A DNA stretch of 64,000 nt from Synchiropus splendidus. Its lineage: Eukaryota > Chordata > Actinopteri > Syngnathiformes > Callionymidae. Positions 36,792-49,200 of the stretch are shown in pieces. The first letter of the stretch is position 1, and the number at the start of each line of letters is the position of its first letter. The translations under genes and the position numbers were made by a program. Where the stretch lies: contig NC_071350.1 in the NCBI RefSeq assembly GCF_027744825.2, positions 558,001-622,000 of the forward strand. Reading direction: 5' to 3'. The notes under the pieces are model-generated. The model was not told the DNA's origin. It was given only the letters and a program-made list of their open reading frames with translations, and searched no databases.

Positions 36792-38085
36792 GTGCATTGT
36801 GCCATAACTTTTCAGGGAAGCTTCAGAACATGAAATTTTAACCTCCCACTATAGCAGAAAGGGTCTTTCTAGTAGTTGCACATCAAATCTAAGCTGTCTG
36901 AAGTGTTTTTCAAAAGTTATCAACACTTTTATGTTTTGCGTTCCGAAACCCACCTTATCTCAGGCTGAAAAGCGTTTTTGTGCATTGTGCCATAACTTTT
37001 CAGGGAAGCTTCAGAACATGAAATTTTAACCTCCCACTATAGCAGAAAGGGTCTTTCTAGTAGTTGCACATCAAATCTAAACTGTCTGAAGTGTTTTTCC
37101 AAAGTTATTAACACTTTTATGTTTTGCGTTCCGAAACCCACCTTATCTCAGGCTGAAAAGCGTTTTTGTGCATTGTGCCATAACTTTTCAGGGAAGCTTC
37201 AGAACATGAAATTTTAACCTCCCACTATAGCAGAAAGGGTCTTTCTAGTAGTTGCACATCAAATCTAAACTGTCTGAAGTGTTTTTCTAAAGTTATCAAC
37301 ACTTTTATGTTTGGCGTTCCGAAACCCACCTTATCTCAGGCTGAAAAGCGTTTTTACGCATTGTGCCATAACTTTTCAGGGAAGCTTCAGAACATGAAAT
37401 TTTAACCTCCCACTATAGCAGAAAGGGTCTTTCTAGTAGTTGCACATCAAATCTAAACTGTCTGAAGTGTTTTTCCAAAGTTATCAACACTTTTATGTTT
37501 GGCGTTCCGAAACCCACCTTATCTCAGGCTGAAAAGCGTTTTTACGCATTGTGCCATAACTTTTCAGGGAAGCTTCAGAACATGAAATTTTAACCTCCCA
37601 CTATAGCAGAAAGGGTCTTTCTAGTAGGTGCACATCAAATCTTAGCTCTCTGAAGTGTTTTTCGAAAGTTATCAACACTTTTATGTTTGGCGTTCCGAAA
37701 CCCACCTTATCTCAGGCTGAAAAGCGTTTTTGTGCATTGTGCCATAACTTTTCAGGGAAGCTTCAGAACATGAAATTTTAACCTCCCACTATAGCAGAAA
37801 GGGTCTTTCTAGTAGTTGCACATCAAATCTAAACTGTCTGAAGTGTTTTTCCAAAGTTATCAACACTTTTATGTTTGGCGTTCCGAAACCCACCTTATCT
37901 CAGGCTGAAAAGCGTTTTTACGCATTGTGCCATAACTTTTCAGGGAAGCTTCAGAACATGAAATTTTAACCTCCCACTATAGCAGAAAGGGTCTTTCTAG
38001 TAGGTGCAAATCAAATCTAAGCTGTCTGAAGTGTTTTTCGAAAGTTATCAACACTTTTATGTTTGGCGTTCCGAAACCCACCTTT
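36792..38085 (+). repeat. Mixed-class satellite between segment copies
   Basis: Seven monomers including the second D unit with atgttTtgcg (36931), a C unit with the same change (37119), a cTaaag unit, then A, B (private ctTagctc near 37642), A and G with tgcaAatc and accttTtc. The last A, G pair resembles those near 17.3-17.6 and 32.7-33.0 kb. Confidence 0.7.
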
Positions 38086-41000
38086 TCTCAGGCTGAAAAG
38101 CGTTTTTGTGCATTGTGCCATAACTTTTCAGGGAAGCTTCAGAACATGAAATTTTAACCTCCCACTATAGCAGAAAGGGTCTTTCTAGTAGTTGCACATC
38201 AAATCTAAACTGTCTGAAGTGTTTTTCCAAAGTTATCAACACTTTTATGTTTGGCGTTCCGAAACCCACCTTATCTCAGGCTGAAAAGCGTTTTTACGCA
38301 TTGTGCCATAACTTTTCAGGGAAGCTTCAGAACATGAAATTTTAACCTCCCACTATTGCAGAAAGGGTCTTTCTAGTAGTTGCACATCAAATCTAAACTG
38401 TCTGAAGTGTTTTTCCAAAGTTATTAACACTTTTATGTTTGGCGTTCCGAAACCCACCTTATCTCAGGCTGAAAAGCGTTTTTGTGCATTGTGCCATAAC
38501 TTTTCAGGGAAGCTTCAGAACATGAAATTTTAACCTCCCACTATAGCAGAAAGGGTCTTTCTAGTAGTTGCACATCAAATCTAAACTGTCTGAAGTGTTT
38601 TTCCAAAGTTATTAACACTTTTATGTTTGGCGTTCCGAAACCCACCTTATCTCAGGCTGAAAAGCGTTTTTGTGCATTGTGCCATAACTTTTCAGGGAAG
38701 CTTCAGAACATGAAATTTTAACCTCCCACTATAGCAGAAAGGGTCTTTCTAGTAGTTGCACATCAAATCTAAACTGTCTGAAGTGTTTTTCCAAAGTTAT
38801 CAACACTTTTATGTTTGGCGTTCCGAAACCCACCTTATCTCAGGCTGAAAAGCGTTTTTACGCATTGTGCCATAACTTTTCAGGGAAGCTTCAGAACATG
38901 AAATTTTAACCTCCCACTATAGCAGAAAGGGTCTTTCTAGTAGGTGCACATCAAATCTAAGCTCTCTGAAGTGTTTTTCGAAAGTTATCAACACTTTTAT
39001 GTTTGGCGTTCCGAAACCCACCTTATCTCAGGCTGAAAAGCGTTTTTGTGCATTGTGCCATAACTTTTCAGGGAAGCTTCAGAACATGAAATTTTAACCT
39101 CCCACTATAGCAGAAAGGGTCTTTCTAGTAGTTGCACATCAAATCTAAACTGTCTGAAGTGTTTTTCCAAAGTTATCAACACTTTTATGTTTGGCGTTCC
39201 GAAACCCACCTTATCTCAGGCTGAAAAGCGTTTTTGTGCATTGTGCCATAACTTTTCAGGGAAGCTTCAGAACATGAAATTTTAACCTCCCACTATAGCA
39301 GAAAGGGTCTTTCTAGTAGTTGCACATCAAATCTAAGCTGTCTGAAGTGTTTTTCAAAAGTTATCAACACTTTTATGTTTGGCGTTCCGAAACCCACCTT
39401 ATCTTAGGCTGAAAAGCGTTTTTGTGCATTGTGCCATAACTTTTCAGGGAAGCTTCAGAACATGAAATTTTAACCTCCCACTATAGCAGAAAGGGTCTTT
39501 CTAGTAGTTGCACATCAAATCTAAACTGTCTGAAGTGTTTTTCCAAAGTTATTAACACTTTTATGTTTGGCGTTCCGAAACCCACCTTATCTCAGGCTGA
39601 AAAGCGTTTTTGTGCATTGTGCCATAACTTTTCAGGGAAGCTTCAGAACATGAAATTTTAACCTCCCACTATAGCAGAAAGGGTCTTTCTAGTAGTTGCA
39701 CATCAAATCTAAACTGTCTGAAGTGTTTTTCCAAAGTTATCAACACTTTTATGTTTGGCGTTCCGAAACCCACCTTATCTCAGGCTGAAAAGCGTTTTTA
39801 CGCATTGTGCCATAACTTTTCAGGGAAGCTTCAGAACATGAAATTTTAACCTCCCACTATTGCAGAAAGGGTCTTTCTAGTAGTTGCACATCAAATCTAA
39901 ACTGTCTGAAGTGTTTTTCCAAAGTTATTAACACTTTTATGTTTGGCGTTCCGAAACCCACCTTATCTCAGGCTGAAAAGCGTTTTTGTGCATTGTGCCA
40001 TAACTTTTCAGGGAAGCTTCAGAACATGAAATTTTAACCTCCCACTATAGCAGAAAGGGTCTTTCTAGTAGTTGCACATCAAATCTAAACTGTCTGAAGT
40101 GTTTTTCCAAAGTTATTAACACTTTTATGTTTGGCGTTCCGAAACCCACCTTATCTCAGGCTGAAAAGCGTTTTTGTGCATTGTGCCATAACTTTTCAGG
40201 GAAGCTTCAGAACATGAAATTTTAACCTCCCACTATAGCAGAAAGGGTCTTTCTAGTAGTTGCACATCAAATCTAAACTGTCTGAAGTGTTTTTCCAAAG
40301 TTATCAACACTTTTATGTTTGGCGTTCCGAAACCCACCTTATCTCAGGCTGAAAAGCGTTTTTACGCATTGTGCCATAACTTTTCAGGGAAGCTTCAGAA
40401 CATGAAATTTTAACCTCCCACTATAGCAGAAAGGGTCTTTCTAGTAGGTGCACATCAAATCTAAGCTCTCTGAAGTGTTTTTCGAAAGTTATCAACACTT
40501 TTATGTTTGGCGTTCCGAAACCCACCTTATCTCAGGCTGAAAAGCGTTTTTGTGCATTGTGCCATAACTTTTCAGGGAAGCTTCAGAACATGAAATTTTA
40601 ACCTCCCACTATAGCAGAAAGGGTCTTTCTAGTAGTTGCACATCAAATCTAAACTGTCTGAAGTGTTTTTCCAAAGTTATCAACACTTTTATGTTTGGCG
40701 TTCCGAAACCCACCTTATCTCAGGCTGAAAAGCGTTTTTGTGCATTGTGCCATAACTTTTCAGGGAAGCTTCAGAACATGAAATTTTAACCTCCCACTAT
40801 AGCAGAAAGGGTCTTTCTAGTAGTTGCACATCAAATCTAAGCTGTCTGAAGTGTTTTTCAAAAGTTATCAACACTTTTATGTTTGGCGTTCCGAAACCCA
40901 CCTTATCTTAGGCTGAAAAGCGTTTTTGTGCATTGTGCCATAACTTTTCAGGGAAGCTTCAGAACATGAAATTTTAACCTCCCACTATAGCAGAAAGGGT

Positions 41001-41216
41001 CTTTCTAGTAGTTGCACATCAAATCTAAACTGTCTGAAGTGTTTTTCCAAAGTTATTAACACTTTTATGTTTGGCGTTCCGAAACCCACCTTATCTCAGG
41101 CTGAAAAGCGTTTTTGTGCATTGTGCCATAACTTTTCAGGGAAGCTTCAGAACATGAAATTTTAACCTCCCACTATAGCAGAAAGGGTCTTTCTAGTAGT
41201 TGCACATCAAATCTAA
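38086..41216 (+). repeat. 8-mer higher-order repeat, 1504 bp, about 2.1 copies
   Basis: Unit order: A with actatTgcag, C, C, A(gtagG), B, F, D with atctTagg, C. Markers: actatTgcag 38357/39861 and atctTagg 39405/40909, each 1504 bp apart. The two copies look identical over all eight monomers. Identity is bounded by T at m79 of the preceding G unit on the left and by m15 of the B unit at 41203 on the right. Confidence 0.9.
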
Positions 41217-44200
41217 GCTCTCTGAAGTGTTTTTCGAAAGTTATCAACACTTTTATGTTTGGCGTTCCGAAACCCACCTTATCTCAGGCTGAAAAGCGTT
41301 TTTGTGCATTGTGCCATAACTTTTCAGGGAAGCTTCAGAACATGAAATTTTAACCTCCCACTATAGCAGAAAGGGTCTTTCTAGTAGTTGCACATCAAAT
41401 CTAAACTGTCTGAAGTGTTTTTCCAAAGTTATTAACACTTTTATGTTTGGCGTTCCGAAACCCACCTTATCTCAGGCTGAAAAGCGTTTTTGTGCATTGT
41501 GCCATAACTTTTCAGGGAAGCTTCAGAACATGAAATTTTAACCTCCCACTATAGCAGAAAGGGTCTTTCTAGTAGTTGCACATCAAATCTAAGCTGTCTG
41601 AAGTGTTTTTCAAAAGTTATCAACACTTTTATGTTTTGCGTTCCGAAACCCACCTTATCTCAGGCTGAAAAGCGTTTTTGTGCATTGTGCCATAACTTTT
41701 CAGGGAAGCTTCAGAACATGAAATTTTAACCTCCCACTATAGCAGAAAGGGTCTTTCTAGTAGTTGCACATCAAATCTAAGCTGTCTGAAGTGTTTTTCA
41801 AAAGTTATCAACACTTTTATGTTTGGCGTTCCGAAACCCACCTTATCTCAGGCTGAAAAGCGTTTTTGTGCATTGTGCCATAACTTTTCAGGAAAGCTTC
41901 AGAACATGAAATTTTAACCTCCCACTATAGCAGAAAGGGTCTTTCTAGTAGTTGCACATCAAATCTAAACTGTCTGAAGTGTTTTTCTAAAGTTATCAAC
42001 ACTTTTATGTTTGGCGTTCCGAAACCCACCTTATCTCAGGCTGAAAAGCGTTTTTACGCATTGTGCCATAACGTTTCAGGGAAGCTTCAGAACATGAAAT
42101 TTTAACCTCCCACTATAGCAGAAAGGGTCTTTCTAGTAGTTGCACATCAAATCTAAACTGTCTGAAGTGTTTTTCCAAAGTTATTAACACTTTTATGTTT
42201 GGCGTTCCGAAACCCACCTTATCTCAGGCTGAAAAGCGTATTTGTGCATTGTGCCATAACTTTTCAGGGAAGCTTCAGAACATGAAATTTTAACCTCCCA
42301 CTATAGCAGAAAGGGTCTTTCTAGTAGTTGCACATCAAATCTAAACTGTCTGAAGTGTTTTTCCAAAGTTATTAACACTTTTATGTTTGGCGTTCCGAAA
42401 CCCACCTTATCTCAGGCTGAAAAGCGTTTTTACGCATTGTGCCATAACTTTTCAGGGAAGCTTCAGAACATGAAATTTTAACCTCCCACTATAGCAGAAA
42501 GGGTCTTTCTAGTAGTTGCACATCAAATCTAAACTGTCTGAAGTGTTTTTCCAAAGTTATTAACACTTTTATGTTTGGCGTTCCGAAACCCACCTTATCT
42601 CAGGCTGAAAAGCGTTTTTGTGCATTGTGCCATAACTTTTCAGGGAAGCTTCAGAACATGAAATTTTAACCTCCCACTATAGCAGAAAGGGTCTTTCTAG
42701 TAGTTGCATATCAAATCTAAACTGTCTGAAGTGTTTTTCCAAAGTTATCAACACTTTTATGTTTGGCGTTCCGAAACCCACCTTATCTCAGGCTGAAAAG
42801 CGTTTTTACGCATTGTGCCATAACTTTTCAGGGAAGCTTAAGAACATGAAATTTTAACCTCCCACTATAGCAGAAAGGGTCTTTCTAGTAGGTGCACATC
42901 AAATCTAAGCTCTCTGAAGTGTTTTTCGAAAGTTATCAACACTTTTATGTTTGGCGTTCCGAAACCCACCTTATCTCAGGCTGAAAAGCGTTTTTGTGCA
43001 TTGTGCCATAACTTTTCAGGGAAGCTTCAGAACATGAAATTTTAACCTCCCACTATAGCAGAAAGGGTCTTTCTAGTAGTTGCACATCAAATCTAAACTG
43101 TCTGAAGTGTTTTTCCAAAGTTATCAACACTTTTATGTTTGGCGTTCCGAAACCCACCTTATCTCAGGCTGAAAAGCGTTTTTGTGCATTGTGCCATAAC
43201 TTTTCAGGGAAGCTTCAGAACATGAAATTTTAACCTCCCACTATAGCAGAAAGGGTCTTTCTAGTAGTTGCACATCAAATCTAAGCTGTCTGAAGTGTTT
43301 TTCAAAAGTTATCAACACTTTTATGTTTGGCGTTCCGAAACCCACCTTTTCTTAGGCTGAAAAGCGTTTTTGTGCATTGTGCCATAACTTTTCAGGGAAG
43401 CTTCAGAAAAATGAAATTTTAACCTCCCACTATAGCAGAAAGGGTCTTTCTAGTAGTTGCACATCAAATCTAAACTGTCTGAAGTGTTTTTCCAAAGTTA
43501 TTAACACTTTTATGTTTGGCGTTCCGAAACCCACCTTATCTCAGGCTGAAAAGCGTTTTTGTGCATTGTGCCATAACTTTTCAGGGAAGCTTCAGAACAT
43601 GAAATTTTAACCTCCCACTATAGCAGAAAGGGTCTTTCTAGTAGTTGCACATCAAATCTAAGCTCTCTGAAGTGTTTTTCGAAAGTTATCAACACTTTTA
43701 TGTTTGGCGTTCCGAAACCCACCTTATCTCAGGCTGAAAAGCGTTTTTGTGCATTGTGCCATAACTTTTCAGGGAAGCTTCAGAACATGAAATTTTAACC
43801 TCCCACTATAGCAGAAAGGGTCTTTCTAGTAGTTGCACATCAAATCTAAACTGTCTGAAGTGTTTTTCCAAAGTTATTAACACTTTTATGTTTGGCGTTC
43901 CGAAACCCACCTTATCTCAGGCTGAAAAGCGTTTTTGTGCATTGTGCCATAACTTTTCAGGGAAGCTTCAGAACATGAAATTTTAACCTCCCACTATAGC
44001 AGAAAGGGTCTTTCTAGTAGTTGCACATCAAATCTAAGCTGTCTGAAGTGTTTTTCAAAAGTTATCAACACTTTTATGTTTTGCGTTCCGAAACCCACCT
44101 TATCTCAGGCTGAAAAGCGTTTTTGTGCATTGTGCCATAACTTTTCAGGGAAGCTTCAGAACATGAAATTTTAACCTCCCACTATAGCAGAAAGGGTCTT

Positions 44201-46200
44201 TCTAGTAGTTGCACATCAAATCTAAACTGTCTGAAGTGTTTTTCCAAAGTTATTAACACTTTTATGTTTTGCGTTCCGAAACCCACCTTATCTCAGGCTG
44301 AAAAGCGTTTTTGTGCATTGTGCCATAACTTTTCAGGGAAGCTTCAGAACATGAAATTTTAACCTCCCACTATAGCAGAAAGGGTCTTTCTAGTAGTTGC
44401 ACATCAAATCTAAACTGTCTGAAGTGTTTTTCTAAAGTTATCAACACTTTTATGTTTGGCGTTCCGAAACCCACCTTATCTCAGGCTGAAAAGCGTTTTT
44501 ACGCATTGTGCCATAACTTTTCAGGGAAGCTTCAGAACATGAAATTTTAACCTCCCACTATAGCAGAAAGGGTCTTTCTAGTAGTTGCACATCAAATCTA
44601 AACTGTCTGAAGTGTTTTTCCAAAGTTATTAACACTTTTATGTTTGGCGTTCCGAAACCCACCTTATCTCAGGCTGAAAAGCGTTTTTGTGCATTGTGCC
44701 ATAACTTTTCAGGGAAGCTTCAGAACATGAAATTTTAACCTCCCACTATAGCAGAAAGGGTCTTTCTAGTAGTTGCACATCAAATCTAAACTGTCTGAAG
44801 TGTTTTTCCAAAGTTATTAACACTTTTATGTTTGGCGTTCCGAAACCCACCTTATCTCAGGCTGAAAAGCGTTTTTACGCATTGTGCCATAACTTTTCAG
44901 GGAAGCTTCAGAACATGAAATTTTAACCTCCCACTATAGCAGAAAGGGTCTTTCTAGTAGTTGCACATCAAATCTAAACTGTCTGAAGTGTTTTTCCAAA
45001 GTTATTAACACTTTTATGTTTGGCGTTCCGAAACCCACCTTATCTCAGGCTGAAAAGCGTTTTTGTGCATTGTGCCATAACTTTTCAGGGAAGCTTCAGA
45101 ACATGAAATTTTAACCTCCCACTATAGCAGAAAGGGTCTTTCTAGTAGTTGCACATCAAATCTAAACTGTCTGAAGTGTTTTTCCAAAGTTATCAACACT
45201 TTTATGTTTGGCGTTCCGAAACCCACCTTATCTCAGGCTGAAAAGCGTTTTTACGCATTGTGCCATAACTTTTCAGGGAAGCTTCAGAACATGAAATTTT
45301 AACCTCCCACTATAGCAGAAAGGGTCTTTCTAGTAGGTGCACATCAAATCTAAGCTCTCTGAAGTGTTTTTCGAAAGTTATCAACACTTTTATGTTTGGC
45401 GTTCCGAAACCCACCTTATCTCAGGCTGAAAAGCGTTTTTACGCATTGTGCCATAACTTTTCAGGGAAGCTTCAGAACATGAAATTTTAACCTCCCACTG
45501 TAGCAGAAAGGGTCTTTCTAGTAGGTGCACATCAAATCTAAGCTGTCTGAAGTGTTTTTCGAAAGTTATCAACACTTTTATGTTTGGCGTTCCGAAACCC
45601 ACCTTATCTCAGGCTGAAAAGCGTTTTTGTGCATTGTGCCATAACTTTTCAGGGAAGCTTCAGAACATGAAATTTTAACCTCCCACTATAGCAGAAAGGG
45701 TCTTTCTAGTAGTTGCACATCAAATCTAAGCTGTCTGAAGTGTTTTTCAAAAGTTATCAACACTTTTATGTTTGGCGTTCCGAAACCCACCTTATCTCAG
45801 GCTGAAAAGCGTTTTTGTGCATTGTGCCATAACTTTTCAGGAAAGCTTCAGAACATGAAATTTTAACCTCCCACTATAGCAGAAAGGGTCTTTCTAGTAG
45901 TTGCACATCAAATCTAAACTGTCTGAAGTGTTTTTCCAAAGTTATTAACACTTTTATGTTTGGCGTTCCGAAACCCACCTTATCTCAGGCTGAAAAGCGT
46001 TTTTACGCATTGTGCCATAACTTTTCAGGGAAGCTTCAGAACATGAAATTTTAACCTCCCACTATAGCAGAAAGGGTCTTTCTAGTAGGTGCACATCAAA
46101 TCTAAGCTGTCTGAAGTGTTTTTCGAAAGTTATCAACACTTTTATGTTTGGCGTTCCGAAACCCACCTTATCTCAGGCTGAAAAGCGTTTTTGTGCATTG
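41217..46200 (+). repeat. ttttgcg-family region with dispersed segment copies
   Basis: It contains the right copy of the 30-monomer pair (to 42431), further atgttTtgcg units at 44076 and 44264, and many class C units. From here on, B units frequently follow a gtagT junction (41203, about 43.65 kb), unlike the left half. Private changes: tgcaTatc near 42707, gcttAag near 42840, cccactGtag near 45500. An A, B(tacgc), G, D(ggA) string at about 45.2-45.9 kb recurs at about 48.7-49.4 kb. Confidence 0.7.
43408..43413 (+). repeat. 1-bp insertion (189-bp monomer)
   Basis: cagaaaaatg replaces cagaacatg: one extra base plus a C-to-A change. This shifts the phase of the array by +1 and keeps a reading frame open across the junction, producing a 77-codon open frame at 43377-43610 that I do not regard as a gene. 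Confidence 0.9.
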
Positions 46201-49200
46201 TGCCATAACTTTTCAGGGAAGCTTCAGAACATGAAATTTTAACCTCCCACTATAGCAGAAAGGGTCTTTCTAGTAGTTGCACATCAAATCTAAGCTGTCT
46301 GAAGTGTTTTTCAAAAGTTATCAACACTTTTATGTTTGGCGTTCCGAAACCCACCTTATCTCAGGCTGAAAAGCGTTTTTGTGCATTGTGCCATAACTTT
46401 TCAGGAAAGCTTCAGAACATGAAATTTTAACCTCCCACTATAGCAGAAAGGGTCTTTCTAGTAGTTGCACATAAAATCTAAACTGTGTGAAGTGTTTTTC
46501 CAAAGTTATCAACACTTTTATGTTTGGCGTTCCGAAACCCACCTTATCTCAGGCTGAAAAGCGTTTTTACGCATTGTGCCATAACTTTTCAGGGAAGCTT
46601 CAGAACATGAAATTTTAACCTCCCACTATAGCAGAAAGGGTCTTTCTAGTAGTTGCACATCAAATCTAAGCTCTCTGAAGTGTTTTTCGAAAGTTATCAA
46701 CACTTTTATGTTTGGCGTTCCGAAACCCACCTTATCTCAGGCTGAAAAGCGTTTTTGTGCATTGTGCCATAACTTTTCAGGGAAGCTTCAGAACATGAAA
46801 TTTTAACCTCCCACTATAGCAGAAAGGGTCTTTCTAGTAGTTGCACATCAAATCTAAACTGTCTGAAGTGTTTTTCCAAAGTTATTAACACTTTTATGTT
46901 TGGCGTTCCGAAACCCACCTTATCTCAGGCTGAAAAGCGTTTTTGTGCATTGTGCCATAACTTTTCAGGGAAGCTTCAGAACATGAAATTTTAACCTCCC
47001 ACTATAGCAGAAAGGGTCTTTCTAGTAGTTGCACATCAAATCTAAACTGTCTGAAGTGTTTTTCCAAAGTTATCAACACTTTTATGTTTGGCGTTCCGAA
47101 ACCCACCTTATCTCAGGCTGAAAAGCGTTTTTACGCATTGTGCCATAACTTTTCAGGGAAGCTTCAGAACATGAAATTTTAACCTCCCACTATAGCAGAA
47201 AGGGTCTTTCTAGTAGGTGCACATCAAATCTAAGCTGTCTGAAGTGTTTTTCGAAAGTTATCAACACTTTTATGTTTGGCGTTCCGAAACCCACCTTATC
47301 TCAGGCTGAAAAGCGTTTTTGTGCATTGTGCCATAACTTTTCAGGGAAGCTTCAGAACATGAAATTTTAACCTCCCACTATAGCAGAAAGGGTCTTTCTA
47401 GTAGTTGCACATCAAATCTAAGCTGTCTGAAGTGTTTTTCAAAAGTTATCAACACTTTTATGTTTGGCGTTCCGAAACCCACCTTATCTCAGGCTGAAAA
47501 GCGTTTTTGTGCATTGTGCCATAACTTTTCAGGGAAGCTTCAGAACATGAAATTTTAACTTCCCACTATAGCAGAAAGGGTCTTTCTAGTAGTTGCACAT
47601 CAAATCTAAACTGTCTGAAGTGTTTTTCCAAAGTTATCAACACTTTTATGTTTGGCGTTCCGAAACCCACCTTATCTCAGGCTGAAAAGCGTTTTTGTGC
47701 ATTGTGCCATAACTTTTCAGGGAAGCTTCAGAACATGAAATTTTAACCTCCCACTATAGCAGAAAGGGTCTTTCTAGTAGTTGCACATCAAATCTAAACT
47801 GTCTGAAGTGTTTTTCCAAAGTTATTAACACTTTTATGTTTTGCGTTCCGAAACCCACCTTATCTCAGGCTGAAAAGCGTTTTTGTGCATTGTGCCATAA
47901 CTTTTCAGGGAAGCTTCAGAACATGAAATTTTAACCTCCCACTATAGCAGAAAGGGTCTTTCTAGTTGTTGCACATCAAATCTAAGCTGTCTGAAGTGTT
48001 TTTCAAAAGTTATCAACACTTTTATGTTTGGCGTTCCGAAACCCACCTTATCTCAGGCTGAAAAGCGTTTTTGTGCATTGTGCCATAACTTTTCAGGAAA
48101 GCTTCAGAACATGAAATTTTAACCTCCCACTATAGCAGAAAGGGTCTTTCTAGTAGTTGCACATCAAATCTAAACTGTCTGAAGTGTTTTTCCAAAGTTA
48201 TTAACACTTTTATGTTTGGCGTTCCGAAACCCACCTTATCTCAGGCTGAAAAGCGTTTTTGTGCATTGTGCCATAACTTTTCAGGGAAGCTTCAGAACAT
48301 GAAATTTTAACCTCCCACTATAGCAGAAAGGGTCTTTCTAGTAGTTGCACATCAAATCTAAACTGTCTGAAGTGTTTTTCCAAAGTTATTAACACTTTTA
48401 TGTTTGGCGTTCCGAAACCCACCTTATCTCAGGCTGAAAAGCGTTTTTACGCATTGTGCCATAACTTTTCAGGGAAGCTTCAGAACATGAAATTTTAACC
48501 TCCCACTATAGCAGAAAGGGTATTTCTAGTAGTTGCACATCAAATCTAAACTGTCTGAAGTGTTTTTCCAAAGTTATTAACACTTTTATGTTTGGCGTTC
48601 CGAAACCCACCTTATCTCAGGCTGAAAAGCGTTTTTGTGCATTGTGCCATAACTTTTCAGGGAAGCTTCAGAACATGAAATTTTAACCTCCCACTATAGC
48701 AGAAAGGGTCTTTCTAGTAGTTGCACATCAAATCTAAACTGTCTGAAGTGTTTTTCCAAAGTTATCAACACTTTTATGTTTGGCGTTCCGAAACCCACCT
48801 TATCTCAGGCTGAAAAGCGTTTTTACGCATTGTGCCATAACTTTTCAGGGAAGCTTCAGAACATGAAATTTTAACCTCCCACTATAGCAGAAAGGGTCTT
48901 TCTAGTAGGTGCACATCAAATCTAAGCTCTCTGAAGTGTTTTTCGAAAGTTATCAACACTTTTATGTTTGGCGTTCCGAAACCCACCTTATCTCAGGCTG
49001 AAAAGCGTTTTTACGCATTGTGCCATAACTTTTCAGGGAAGCTTCAGAACATGAAATTTTAACCTCCCACTATAGCAGAAAGGGTCTTTCTAGTAGGTGC
49101 ACATCAAATCTAAGCTGTCTGAAGTGTTTTTCGAAAGTTATCAACACTTTTATGTTTGGCGTTCCGAAACCCACCTTATCTCAGGCTGAAAAGCGTTTTT

